A stretch of DNA of 38,235 nucleotides from a virus. The stretch covers positions 28,861-67,095 of the IMG/VR virus record IMGVR_UViG_3300002514_000018; one strand, written 5' to 3'. The notes below the pieces were generated by a model. The model did no database searches, was not told the origin of the DNA, and saw nothing but the letters and a program-made list of their open reading frames with translations. A program made the translations under genes and the position numbers. This document shows, in pieces, positions 1 through 7,127 of this stretch. Positions within the stretch are counted from its first letter, which is position 1. Every line of letters begins with the position of its first letter.

Positions 1-438
1 CTTTTTAATTTAGACGCCTCACCGAAAAAAAGAGTTCTTTTGGAAGAAAAAGTTGTTGAATTGATGACGACCACCACTGAGTCCAACGAATTAGAAATTC
101 CAGTTCATAACAATTTGGTCTTTAAAAAGTTTATTGAAGGATTTAATAAACAATATGATACTTCATTACTGCGAGAGCAGAAAGAGTTGCTTAATAAATA
201 CATTGTATCATCAGTTGATGAGAATAGTGTCGAGCTTAAATTGTTTGTTAATGAGGAACTCGGTCGGATTAGAGACGTTATAAATACTATCGACGAGAAT
301 AATCTCTTTAAATCTAAAACACAAAAGGTCTTTGACGCCATCGATTCTTTTAAAGAAGTTAAAATAGACTCCGCAGCTATTGAAAAAATACTTCACTTAC
401 AACAACTTGCAGGAGAGATTCAATCTAATGGTAATTAA
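1..438 (+). CDS. Hypothetical protein, 5' end cut by the window
   Basis: The reading frame is open from base 1 to the TAA at 436-438 (145 residues visible), so the true start probably lies upstream; a TTG at 40 is possible but has no convincing ribosome binding site. The visible part is soluble, charged and predicted mostly helical, with no transmembrane segment or catalytic motif I recognise. Its stop lies inside the next gene, which starts at 428, so the two are translationally coupled. In T4 the place before the gp21 protease holds the portal (gp20) and the small core proteins gp67 and gp68; position suggests a head-assembly role, but I see no sequence match to any of them. Confidence 0.7.
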   Translation, partial: LFNLDASPKKRVLLEEKVVELMTTTTESNELEIPVHNNLVFKKFIEGFNKQYDTSLLREQKELLNKYIVSSVDENSVELKLFVNEELGRIRDVINTIDENNLFKSKTQKVFDAIDSFKEVKIDSAAIEKILHLQQLAGEIQSNGN

Positions 439-964
439 GTTTACAGTCAGCGAAGGTCCCAAGGAAAACCCTAATACCGTAACCTTCAAATTAAATGCTC
501 GCAAGACTTTGAACAATGATGTGATGATTTTTGATCATAATGAGATTGATATTATCCTAATGCCAGAAAAAAATAAGATTGTTGCTTTTGCCAAAGACGA
601 AATTAATGAAGAAGTATATGAAGCTCAAGACAGATTGTTTAAATTTTTGTGTTCCAAAGGCGTCATCGCTTTTGATTCTGTGCAGGGAGGTAACATATAC
701 TCCTCTATGGAAGCAGCTATTTTAGAATCTCAAGAACTTAATCCTTACGATACGACGTTGCTTATGATTAATAAATTTATTGAAGCCGAACTTCCACTAA
801 TGGAATTTGAAAAAGCGTGGAACGAGGAAGAGGAAAAAAGGCTTACTGCTCCTGACCCTGAAGATTCAACCGAGTTTGATCCTGAGAAGTATCACGACAG
901 CCGCCAAGGCTCTATTCCTCCTAATGGCCAAGCCTATGGAATCAGCAGCATCTATCGAATCTAG
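428..964 (+). CDS. Hypothetical protein in head-assembly cassette
   Basis: 178 residues, function not recognised. The start is taken as ATG 428 because AGGAGA lies at 411-416 with good spacing; an upstream in-frame TTG at 380 has no such signal. The N-terminal part (about residues 1-75) alternates short strands and charged turns like a small beta domain. The middle is helical, and the C-terminal 45 residues are acidic then Pro/Gly/Ser-rich and probably disordered. It overlaps the preceding gene by 11 bases and ends 8 bases before the next. Position between the presumed portal region and the protease suggests a prohead or virion accessory protein, by inference only. Confidence 0.72.
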   Translation: MVIKFTVSEGPKENPNTVTFKLNARKTLNNDVMIFDHNEIDIILMPEKNKIVAFAKDEINEEVYEAQDRLFKFLCSKGVIAFDSVQGGNIYSSMEAAILESQELNPYDTTLLMINKFIEAELPLMEFEKAWNEEEEKRLTAPDPEDSTEFDPEKYHDSRQGSIPPNGQAYGISSIYRI

Positions 965-972
965 GAAGCGAA

Positions 973-1290
973 TTGGATTTAATCTATTTTATACTTTGCT
1001 CATATGGACTAACACAGATTTTGATTTTCGGATCTATCTTTAATTCCATCCGACCATCCAAGTCTTGGCTGTCTGGATTTGGAAAATTGTTTCATTGTCC
1101 GATGTGTATGGGCTTTTGGGTAGGAGCTTTTCTTTTTGGAATTAATGACTTAACAGAACTATTTAATTTTGATTATAATATCGCTAATGCATTTTTACTA
1201 GGATGCTTGTCATCCGGTTCTGTCTATCTTCTTAGCACACTTGTTAATGACGATGGCATAAAAATTAAAATTTCGGAGATAAACAAATGA
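973..1290 (+). CDS. Small membrane protein with CxxCxGFWVG motif
   Basis: 105 residues from TTG 973, preceded by AGGA at 963-966; no ATG is available near the frame start. Residues 1-24 form a hydrophobic segment. They are followed by a conserved-looking FHCPMCMGFWVG stretch (about residues 41-52) and two more hydrophobic stretches near residues 48-58 and 70-90, so two or three membrane passes are likely. The C-P-M-C-x-G-F-W pattern is known from small membrane proteins of unknown function in bacteria (DUF1360-like) and phages. No role in virion assembly can be read from it. Its stop overlaps the start of a 29-residue reading frame (ATGA). Confidence 0.7.
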   Translation: MDLIYFILCSYGLTQILIFGSIFNSIRPSKSWLSGFGKLFHCPMCMGFWVGAFLFGINDLTELFNFDYNIANAFLLGCLSSGSVYLLSTLVNDDGIKIKISEINK

Positions 1291-1376
1291 GAATAAAAAA
1301 CATTCCTGAAGTAAGACGCTGCTGTAGCGGTAGCATAGCCAAGCAGGAGCGAGTCCTGCGACACATAAGGTTTTAA
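1287..1376 (+). CDS. 29-residue small ORF coupled to its neighbours
   Basis: ATG 1287 overlaps the upstream stop as ATGA, has GGAG at 1275-1278 (8-base spacing), and runs to TAA 1374-1376, five bases before the protease start. The peptide is basic, with a Cys-Cys pair (RCCSGS) followed by a short charged helix. A correctly spaced ribosome binding site, stop-start overlap and filling of an otherwise empty gap argue that it is translated. The short length means chance cannot be excluded. Function unknown; it could simply carry ribosomes to the protease gene. Confidence 0.5.
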   Translation: MRIKNIPEVRRCCSGSIAKQERVLRHIRF

Positions 1377-1380
1377 ACAA

Positions 1381-2031
1381 ATGTCCAAACAACTTTTGCG
1401 AGAATTTTTTGAGCTTTGTCCCGATGGCAACTGTGTCATCGACGTGCTCACTGAAAATGAAAGAAGACGCCTTTCAGAAGGTTCTGTCTTCCTCGTTGGC
1501 GTTTGTCAAAAAGCTGGCACTAAAAATGGCAATGGCCGAGTATACCCAAAGCCAATCCTCAGAAGAGAAATTGAAAACTATCAAAACGCTATTCGTGAAC
1601 GCCGCGCTTTAGGCGAACTCGATCATCCTGACGATTCAGTTATTAATCTTAAAAATGCCTCCCACCTTGTTACCAAAATGTGGTGGGACGGCGACAACGT
1701 AATGGGTAAGATTGAAGTGTTGGACACACCTTCTGGAAGAATCTTAAAAGATCTTTTAAAGTCAGGCGTAAAGCTGGGAATTTCTTCCAGAGGTATGGGC
1801 TCGGTCACAGAATCGATGGGATCCTTGCAAGTCGAAGAAGACTTTCAACTCATTTGTTTCGATATGGTTTCCGAGCCATCAACTCCTGGTGCCTGGTTAA
1901 GTCCCGAGCAAAAAGCACAACTCAAAATGTCAACACCAGTGGCAATGGCAGAAAGCATCGAGAAAAAGTCTCTCACTGCCGAGGAAAAAATCAATTCCGC
2001 ATTGGATGACGCACTAAAAGGTTTGGTATGA
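1381..2031 (+). CDS. 21: Prohead maturation protease, T4 gp21-like
   Basis: 216 residues, close to T4 gp21 (212). It resembles the T4 prohead serine protease family. The conserved His lies in GELDHPDD (about residues 79-86), the Ser in GISSRGMGSV (about 134-143), and an acidic residue in FDMVSEPS, matching the His/Ser/Asp arrangement of herpesvirus-like capsid proteases. The enzyme digests the scaffold and trims the capsid protein after consensus (I/L)xE sites before DNA packaging. It sits directly upstream of scaffold and capsid genes, as in T4. AAGG at 1367-1370 serves as ribosome binding site, and its stop overlaps the next start by four bases (ATGA). Confidence 0.9.
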   Translation: MSKQLLREFFELCPDGNCVIDVLTENERRRLSEGSVFLVGVCQKAGTKNGNGRVYPKPILRREIENYQNAIRERRALGELDHPDDSVINLKNASHLVTKMWWDGDNVMGKIEVLDTPSGRILKDLLKSGVKLGISSRGMGSVTESMGSLQVEEDFQLICFDMVSEPSTPGAWLSPEQKAQLKMSTPVAMAESIEKKSLTAEEKINSALDDALKGLV

Positions 2032-2417
2032 AGGTTTCAGAATTTAAAAAAGTAATTAAGCCTCTGATTAAAGAATGTATTAAGGAGGTGATCTTAGAAG
2101 AAGGCATTCTTTCAAATGTCGTTTCAGAAGTGGCAAAAGGCCTACAGGGCAATTTAGTCACCGAGAATCAGACTGACAAGGCGCGAGAAGAGGAATTACA
2201 ACTCAAAAGAGAAGTTATGGAACAAGAACGGCAAGAGAGGATTAAACGCCTCAACGAGTCTGCGAAGGTAGGGCCTGTGAATGTCTTTGAAGGCACCAAG
2301 CAAGCCCCCGAGAGCAACCAGGCCTCCCCCTTGAGCGGCGTAGCACCTGATGATTCCGGCGTAGATATCTCTGGTATCTTGGGAATCGCTGGTAATAAAT
2401 GGAAACACCTAGTATAA
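2028..2417 (+). CDS. Hypothetical coiled-coil protein, possible prohead core component
   Basis: 129 residues, starting inside the protease stop codon region (ATGA). Residues 1-75 are highly charged and helical, with a Lys/Glu-rich amphipathic start and a strong coiled-coil prediction by eye around residues 45-75 (repeated Glu, Arg, Lys and Gln). The last 50 residues are Gly/Pro/Ser-rich with a hydrophobic end. Small charged helical proteins in this location in T4-like phages (gp67, gp68) are prohead core proteins cleaved by gp21. The position and composition fit, but no specific homology is visible. Confidence 0.7.
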   Translation: MKVSEFKKVIKPLIKECIKEVILEEGILSNVVSEVAKGLQGNLVTENQTDKAREEELQLKREVMEQERQERIKRLNESAKVGPVNVFEGTKQAPESNQASPLSGVAPDDSGVDISGILGIAGNKWKHLV

Positions 2418-2427
2418 AGGAAATAAG

Positions 2428-2625
2428 ATGGCAGGCAAATGTGTCAACGTACAAGTAAAGATATCTGATACTCGTGGAGATTTTAACCGAATGGTCAAAA
2501 GATTCATAAAAAAGGTAAAAAAAGAAAAAATTATAGATACTTATAAAGAAAGGCGTTTCTATGAAAAGCCTTCTGATCGCAAGAGAAGAGAAAAGCGAAG
2601 AGCCCAAAGAACCAAAAGGAGCTAG
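2428..2625 (+). CDS. rpsU: Ribosomal protein bS21 homologue
   Basis: 65 residues, the size of bacterial bS21 (about 70). It shows the family layout: a short N-terminal strand (VQVKI), a helix with the pattern FNRMVKRFIKKVKKE, then RRFYEKPSDRKRREKRRAQR, which corresponds to the RREFYEKP(T/S)xxRKR signature of bS21. bS21 binds the 30S platform near the 16S rRNA 3' end and affects initiation at Shine-Dalgarno sites. Phage-borne bS21 genes are known in several marine phages. Here the gene lies inside the late head cassette, 10 bases after the previous stop and 3 bases before the next start. That suggests expression with structural genes, perhaps to bias ribosomes late in infection (inference). 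Confidence 0.85.
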   Translation: MAGKCVNVQVKISDTRGDFNRMVKRFIKKVKKEKIIDTYKERRFYEKPSDRKRREKRRAQRTKRS

Positions 2626-2628
2626 ACA

Positions 2629-3114
2629 ATGGCAACACAACCCGGCGATGTAAGAGACCTAAAAACTGGAGAATTAATTTATCCAGGCTATCAAAGAGGC
2701 CCCGGCCTTCACAATGCTGCTTCGTATCAAGTAAGCGCCATTCCCTTTCTAACAGGCAACATAACCGCACCAGCAAATGGCACAGGTCTGGTTGCAGAAC
2801 TGCACTTTCCTGCTGTTACTTCTTGGTTCAAAATTGACAACCTCGACCCACTTCACGAGTTGAAGTTCTCTTTTTCTCAAACTGGCTTGGCCTCAAGTAG
2901 TTCTTATGGTGGAAATTATAACATTGTCCAAAGCTCAACAGGCTCTTGGAACACAACAGGACAACTATCATATAAGATTCGGAAAATCTATGTCCAGTCC
3001 AACAACAACCAAGCAGGGTGCAGCCTCCAGATTTCGGCTGGACTGACTCATGTCTTGCACGATTTATCTGCATCAGCAGGGTTAAATTGGTCTGGTTCAG
3101 TGGGCGTTGGTTAG
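2629..3114 (+). CDS. Putative virion structural protein
   Basis: 161 residues, start ATG 2629 with AAGGAG just upstream. The sequence is rich in Ser, Gly, Asn and Thr with alternating hydrophobic residues, typical of a beta-sandwich, and has a Gly/Pro-rich N-terminus. No signal peptide, no Cys clusters and no catalytic motif. A beta-rich protein between protease and scaffold genes could be a capsid decoration or vertex protein, but this is inferred from composition and position only. It is followed by a 74-base gap holding a candidate late promoter. Confidence 0.65.
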   Translation: MATQPGDVRDLKTGELIYPGYQRGPGLHNAASYQVSAIPFLTGNITAPANGTGLVAELHFPAVTSWFKIDNLDPLHELKFSFSQTGLASSSSYGGNYNIVQSSTGSWNTTGQLSYKIRKIYVQSNNNQAGCSLQISAGLTHVLHDLSASAGLNWSGSVGVG

Positions 3115-3152
3115 AAGCATAATGGTAAATTTTCCTTTTTAGACAGTGGTTT

Positions 3153-3160
3153 ACTATTTA
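3153..3160 (+). promoter_or_regulatory. Candidate late promoter motif (ACTATTTA), scaffold-capsid unit
   Basis: ACTATTTA occurs 28 bases before the scaffold start codon, in the only sizeable gap of the head cassette. The same octamer lies ahead of five other structural units in this window (6640, 7098, 9832, 12981, 14798). It is AT-rich like T4-type late promoters (TATAAATA) but is not that sequence read forward. Confidence 0.5.
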
Positions 3161-3188
3161 GTATTAGACAAATTTGGGAGTTTTCATT

Positions 3189-4169
3189 ATGTCTACAATT
3201 TTAGAACAAGCTATCGTTGACGCCGAAGCGTTAAAAGAGGTTGCACTCAAGAACGCAGAGTCAACTATTTTAGAGAAATATTCTGATAAAATAAAAGAAG
3301 CAGTTGAGAATTTATTAGAGCAAGACGAGATGCCAGAAACACAAGAAGAAGGCATCTCTTTAAAGGTTGCGGATCAAATTCCTTTAGCTGCCACAGATGG
3401 TGAGAACGCTTGTCCTTGTCCAGACGAAGACACCGATGTCGAAGTTACAATCGATTTCGATGAACTTCGAAAAGATATGAAAGACGAAGATGAAATTGAT
3501 AATGATGAAATTGAAAGCTCCGAAGAAGCTGCCGAAGAAGTTTTGGGACTTGAAGAGTCTATTGATATTGATATAGATGAAGAAGACCTTGAATCAATCG
3601 TGGAAAAGCTTACCGTAGACATAAAGCCCCAGAAAAATGGCTGGGCCGGATCTGCCTCTCAAGAACACTACGAGTGGTCTGAAAAAGAATTGCTCGCTCT
3701 CGAACAAGACACAGAAGTCAAAGAAGAGCTTGCAGCAATGAGAAAGGCCGTTAAAGCTCTACAACAAGAAAGAAAACAGTTACGACTAAAGAATACAGGC
3801 CTTACAACAAAAATTAAAGAGGTTACTGGAATCTTTAGTGAGTTAAAAGAGAATCTTGCCGAAACTTCACTGATGAATGCAAGACTTCTTTACACAAATA
3901 AAGTTTTGGGTGACGCCTCCTTGAATGAGCGACAAAGAACTAAACTTGTCGAGTCCATTTCCAAAGCTGATTCAGTTGAAGAAGCTAAAGTTATATATGA
4001 AACGCTTCTAAGCACGGTGGGCTCTGCTCCTAAAAAGCAACCAAAATCACTTAGCGAGGCTGTTAATAAGACTACTTCAACGCTACTTCTTTCCCGTAAC
4101 ACGGAAGACAAGAAGTATGATCCTTCTACTGAAAGGTGGAAGATATTAGCAGGACTAAATAAAAAATAA
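3189..4169 (+). CDS. 22: Prohead core scaffolding protein, T4 gp22-like
   Basis: 326 residues from ATG 3189, chosen over an upstream TTG at 3174 because GGAG at 3176-3179 fits the ATG. The protein is highly acidic with Asp/Glu-dense stretches around residues 65-145. A long Lys/Glu/Gln-rich coiled coil follows, ending in NARLLYTNKVLGDASLNERQRTKLVESI, a stretch typical of gp22-family scaffolds in marine T4-like phages. The scaffold fills the prohead and is digested by the gp21 protease; several (I/L)xE sequences are present. It lies immediately upstream of the major capsid gene, as in T4. Confidence 0.85.
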   Translation: MSTILEQAIVDAEALKEVALKNAESTILEKYSDKIKEAVENLLEQDEMPETQEEGISLKVADQIPLAATDGENACPCPDEDTDVEVTIDFDELRKDMKDEDEIDNDEIESSEEAAEEVLGLEESIDIDIDEEDLESIVEKLTVDIKPQKNGWAGSASQEHYEWSEKELLALEQDTEVKEELAAMRKAVKALQQERKQLRLKNTGLTTKIKEVTGIFSELKENLAETSLMNARLLYTNKVLGDASLNERQRTKLVESISKADSVEEAKVIYETLLSTVGSAPKKQPKSLSEAVNKTTSTLLLSRNTEDKKYDPSTERWKILAGLNKK

Positions 4170-4185
4170 TTAAGGAGATTTTACT

Positions 4186-5904
4186 ATGTCTGTTCTACAA
4201 AAATTGACTGAAGGCATCCACGAAAGATCACTTAAGCAGGAAGGAGCCGCACTTATGGATAAGTGGGAAGCTACCGGACTACTTGAGGGACTTGAGGGTG
4301 ACGCTCAGAAAAACGGTATGGCCCGCCTTCTAGAAAACCAGGCCTCTCAGCTTCTTAAAGAAGCATCGTCGATGTCCGCAGGTGATGTCGAGGGATTCGC
4401 CGCAGTTGCTTTCCCACTCGTCCGTCGTGTTTTTGGACAACTTGTTGCCCAAGAGCTTGTTTCGGTTCAACCAATGAGCCTCCCATCGGGACTCATTTTC
4501 TTCTTGGATTTCCAAGCTTCCTCCACAGGCGGCCTCGCTCTTGACGTGAACGAGTCCATCTACGGTGGTGGAGTTGTTGGAGCCGAGCTTACTGGTGGTG
4601 TTACTGATATCACTGAAGCAGGTGGCGGATTCTACATGCTTAACAATGGATATGCTTCCCCGTCGAGTTCTGTCGATGCTGTAGTTTACCCAGAAATTGA
4701 CGCTACAACTGACGCTCACGACCCATCGGTTAATAAGCTTATTCGCTTTGACCCTGATTTGGCTTCGGGTTCTTTTGTTAACGTTCTATCTTTGGACCTG
4801 GGTGCCACCGCTGGCGCTCAAATGAACTGGGACAACCTTATCGCTATCCAGCCTACTGGTGCTGTTGGAGCCACAACTGGTATTTCGATGATTCGTCGTC
4901 TTACTCAGCGTCCTTCCGGTAGTCAATCGAACCGAGTTCGTATTGTTATTCACTGCCCAACGACGTTTACTGCTCGTACTAATGCAACTGACTTTGAAGT
5001 TAGATACCCATTGGTTGATGCTTTTGCCGCAGGTTCCGGCCTCGGATCGGTTGTTGGTACTAACCCTTGGGGACTTGAAGAAGCAGGAGCTACTGCCGCA
5101 GGGTTGACAACCGCTTCTAAAGACTTTATCAAAGAAATTGATATTAAAGTTGATAGTATTGCTGTTACAGCCGTCACTAAGAAGCTCAAGGCTAAGTGGA
5201 CCCCAGAACTTGGTCAGGACTTGAATGCTTACCACAACCTCGACGCCGAAGTTGAGCTTACAAGCATCCTTTCCGAGCAAGTTGCTCTTGAAATTGATCA
5301 AGAGATTCTCGAAGACCTTGTTTCTGGCGCAACTGCTGGTACATACTACTGGTCGCGTTCACCAGGACTTTTCGTTGATCGTACAACTGGTGTTGAAATC
5401 GGTGCTAGCTCTGCTGCTCCTGACTTCACTGGTACAGTTAGCGAATGGTATGAGACTCTTATCGAGACCATCAATGACGTGAGTGCTCAGATTCACCGCA
5501 AGACTCTTCGCGGTGGTGCAAACTTCATCGTTTGTGGCCCTGAGCTTGCCAACGTTCTTGAATTTACTTCCGGCTTCCGTGCCTCTGTTACTGCTGATGA
5601 TAATCGCGGTAATATCGGTGCTGTTAAAGTTGGTAGTCTCTCCAAGAAATTTGATGTTTACGTTGATCCTTACTTCTTACGTAACGTCATTCTTGTTGGC
5701 CGTAAGGGTAGTAGCTTCCTCGAAAGTGGATATGTCTACGCTCCTTATGTACCACTTCAGGTAACACCTACTATCTTCGGAACCGAAGACTTCGTGCCTC
5801 GTAAAGGCGTGATGACTCGTTATGCGAAGAAGATGGTACGTCCTGATATGTACGGTCTTGTTGTTGTACGCGGTCTCCTCGGAGAAGCTGGCGCAACTAG
5901 CTAA
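4186..5904 (+). CDS. 23: Major capsid protein, T4 gp23-like
   Basis: 572 residues (T4 gp23 has 521). The N-terminal 60 residues are a helical pro-region. LKE-A at residues 57-60 fits the gp21 consensus (I/L)xE and lies near the T4 cleavage point (residue 65), so E59/A60 is the likely maturation site. It is followed by the family-typical PLVRRVFGQLVAQELVSVQPM stretch (split here as PLVRRVFGQL and VAQELVSVQPM) and, near the C-terminus, RYAKKMVRPDMYGLVVVRGL. The gene has a strong ribosome binding site (AAGGAG at 4170-4180) and is followed by a strong terminator, consistent with very high expression. Codon choice is noticeably more uniform than in neighbours. Confidence 0.95.
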   Translation: MSVLQKLTEGIHERSLKQEGAALMDKWEATGLLEGLEGDAQKNGMARLLENQASQLLKEASSMSAGDVEGFAAVAFPLVRRVFGQLVAQELVSVQPMSLPSGLIFFLDFQASSTGGLALDVNESIYGGGVVGAELTGGVTDITEAGGGFYMLNNGYASPSSSVDAVVYPEIDATTDAHDPSVNKLIRFDPDLASGSFVNVLSLDLGATAGAQMNWDNLIAIQPTGAVGATTGISMIRRLTQRPSGSQSNRVRIVIHCPTTFTARTNATDFEVRYPLVDAFAAGSGLGSVVGTNPWGLEEAGATAAGLTTASKDFIKEIDIKVDSIAVTAVTKKLKAKWTPELGQDLNAYHNLDAEVELTSILSEQVALEIDQEILEDLVSGATAGTYYWSRSPGLFVDRTTGVEIGASSAAPDFTGTVSEWYETLIETINDVSAQIHRKTLRGGANFIVCGPELANVLEFTSGFRASVTADDNRGNIGAVKVGSLSKKFDVYVDPYFLRNVILVGRKGSSFLESGYVYAPYVPLQVTPTIFGTEDFVPRKGVMTRYAKKMVRPDMYGLVVVRGLLGEAGATS

Positions 5905-5926
5905 TAGACTCTAGGTGCTAAAAAAG

Positions 5927-5959
5927 ACCCCGGTTGTTCATTCAGCCGGGGTTTTCTTT
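5927..5959 (+). terminator. Rho-independent terminator after the capsid gene
   Basis: A 10-bp stem, ACCCCGGTTG (5927-5936) with CAGCCGGGGT (5943-5952), one G-T wobble, a 6-base loop, followed by TTTCTTTT. It lies 22 bases after the capsid stop. Confidence 0.9.
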
Positions 5960-5969
5960 TCCCCGCAGT

Positions 5970-5996
5970 CTATATAAGATGTGGGTTTAACCCACA
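5970..5996 (+). promoter_or_regulatory. Possible variant promoter and small hairpin
   Basis: CTATATAAG (5970-5978) resembles the ACTATTTA late motif with differences. It is followed at once by TGTGGG (5980-5985) paired with CCCACA (5991-5996) around a 5-base loop. As the next gene follows a strong terminator, some promoter is needed here, and this is the best candidate. Confidence 0.3.
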
Positions 5997-6047
5997 ATAG
6001 TTTTTAATATGATTAAAAATGGTATAACCAAGGGAGGATTTTAAACT

Positions 6048-6569
6048 ATGGGAACAAAAAGAGTAGGTCTTGCGAGGACGCAAGCATTAATACAAAACTT
6101 AAAAAGAGAATTACAAATGAACTCTTCAACGCTCACCGATGTGGCCGTGAAGAGACAGGTGGTTGACTTAGATGAAACGACGTATGCACCGACAGCCGCC
6201 GAAAGTGGAACAATATTTACTTTTGACGGTACAGCTTGTACGGTTACATTACCACAGGCCGCGGTAGGCCTGGAGTATACATTCGTTTTTGCTGCATCGG
6301 CAGTGTCTTCAGTTATCACGACTCAAACTGCTGACGGTTTGGCTGGAGCATTGCTCACTACAACTGCGGCAATCAACACCACCAACTTGTCGAATACGAC
6401 AAGCATAGTTGATTCTTGGGCTACAACAATCGATACTCTGACGTTCAATGGAACGACACAGGGCGGATTAGTAGGTAGTAGAATTCATGTAGTTGCAGTA
6501 TCTGCCACTATGTGGCAGGTCTCTGGAATCAACATCGGTTCTGGAACCCTCGTAACTGTAGCTTCTTAG
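6048..6569 (+). CDS. Putative capsid decoration or virion protein
   Basis: 173 residues, ATG 6048 behind a very strong AGGGAGGA. The first 25 residues are a basic helix (KRVGLARTQALIQNLKRELQ). The rest is Thr/Ala/Val/Gly-rich with a strand-turn pattern ending in a repeated-strand region, typical of a phage beta-barrel virion protein. It forms its own transcription unit, isolated by the capsid terminator upstream and a UUCG-loop terminator downstream, which suggests high and separately set expression. A decoration protein is likely from position next to the capsid gene, but there is no recognisable family motif. Confidence 0.65.
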   Translation: MGTKRVGLARTQALIQNLKRELQMNSSTLTDVAVKRQVVDLDETTYAPTAAESGTIFTFDGTACTVTLPQAAVGLEYTFVFAASAVSSVITTQTADGLAGALLTTTAAINTTNLSNTTSIVDSWATTIDTLTFNGTTQGGLVGSRIHVVAVSATMWQVSGINIGSGTLVTVAS

Positions 6570-6603
6570 GACTAGAAGTACAACAATTAAAAACTATGTT
6601 TTG

Positions 6604-6634
6604 CCCCCTTCTTCGGAAGGGGGTTTTTGTTTTT
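6604..6634 (+). terminator. Rho-independent terminator with TTCG tetraloop
   Basis: CCCCCTTC (6604-6611), loop TTCG (6612-6615), GAAGGGGG (6616-6623), then TTTTTGTTTTT. A perfect 8-bp stem closed by C-G around a UUCG tetraloop. Confidence 0.95.
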
Positions 6635-6639
6635 AAGCA

Positions 6640-6647
6640 ACTATTTA
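6640..6647 (+). promoter_or_regulatory. Candidate late promoter motif (ACTATTTA)
   Basis: ACTATTTA begins 6 bases after the T-run of the preceding terminator and ends 20 bases before the next start codon. The terminator-then-motif order recurs at 7054-7105 and 14757-14805. Confidence 0.55.
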
Positions 6648-6667
6648 TACTATACAAGGAGTTTACC

Positions 6668-7030
6668 ATGGGTAAGAAAAAAAGAACAAAGTTTAGCCCA
6701 AAGTTCGCATTCAATCCGGCTAATAGATTCTTCAAAGAAGAAACCACCACTACAACAACACCGGCCACTACGCCAAAGCCTACAGTTAAAAAAACAATTA
6801 CTGAAGCACCGACGACGGCCACAACAACACCAGAGGTCACTGTAACAAATACAACAAAGCCTACAATCGAAAAAACAACCACCGATACAACCACGACGAC
6901 GGTGACTGAAACAATTACGACCCCTAAGACTACTAAAGCTACTAAAACGTCAACAAAACCGCCTACTACTAAGGCAAAAAAGATGACTAGAAGGGCCAAA
7001 AGTACGAAGACAAATTCAAATAAAAAATAA
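6668..7030 (+). CDS. Thr/Lys-rich low-complexity protein
   Basis: 120 residues from ATG 6668 with AAGGAG at 6656-6661. After a basic start (KKKRTKFSPKFAFNPANRFF), residues 25-95 are dominated by Thr with Pro, Lys and Glu, including runs of TTTTTT and repeated TKPT/IEKTTT-like units. The last 30 residues are Lys/Arg/Thr/Ser-rich like a histone H1 tail. No fold or motif is recognisable. It is a single-gene unit between two strong terminators and behind a candidate late promoter, so it is probably an abundant late protein. A DNA-compacting protein or a flexible capsid-surface protein would fit, but neither is demonstrated. Confidence 0.7.
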   Translation: MGKKKRTKFSPKFAFNPANRFFKEETTTTTTPATTPKPTVKKTITEAPTTATTTPEVTVTNTTKPTIEKTTTDTTTTTVTETITTPKTTKATKTSTKPPTTKAKKMTRRAKSTKTNSNKK

Positions 7031-7053
7031 AACTACCGTTTTCCTCCCCTTGA

Positions 7054-7090
7054 AAAACCCTTTGCGCTCAAACGCAAAGGGTTTTCCTTT
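7054..7090 (+). terminator. Rho-independent terminator, 13-bp perfect stem
   Basis: AAAACCCTTTGCG (7054-7066) pairs perfectly with CGCAAAGGGTTTT (7073-7085) around a 6-base loop. The T-run continues to 7090. The A/T flanks would allow it to act in both directions. Confidence 0.95.
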
Positions 7091-7097
7091 ATAAGAA

Positions 7098-7105
7098 ACT
7101 ATTTA
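7098..7105 (+). promoter_or_regulatory. Candidate late promoter motif (ACTATTTA), neck genes
   Basis: The octamer lies 13 bases after a 13-bp terminator stem and ends 22 bases before the ATG of the neck gene at 7128. Confidence 0.55.
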
Positions 7106-7127
7106 GGTTGACAGGAGAACCTCCATA

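Noticed and set aside
4786-5301. 171-codon minus-strand frame inside the capsid gene
   Set aside because: It is a shadow caused by biased codon use in gp23, with no start signal and no plausible protein composition.
5962-5996. A fifth, degenerate copy of the hairpin element (CCGCAG plus a GGGTTTA loop-like stretch)
   Set aside because: The distance between box and stem, the loop and the stop spacing do not fit; it more likely holds a promoter and a small hairpin.
6529-6999. Long minus-strand frame rich in Val opposite the Thr-rich gene
   Set aside because: It is the complement of Thr codons (ACN) and has no ribosome site; all other genes are on the + strand.
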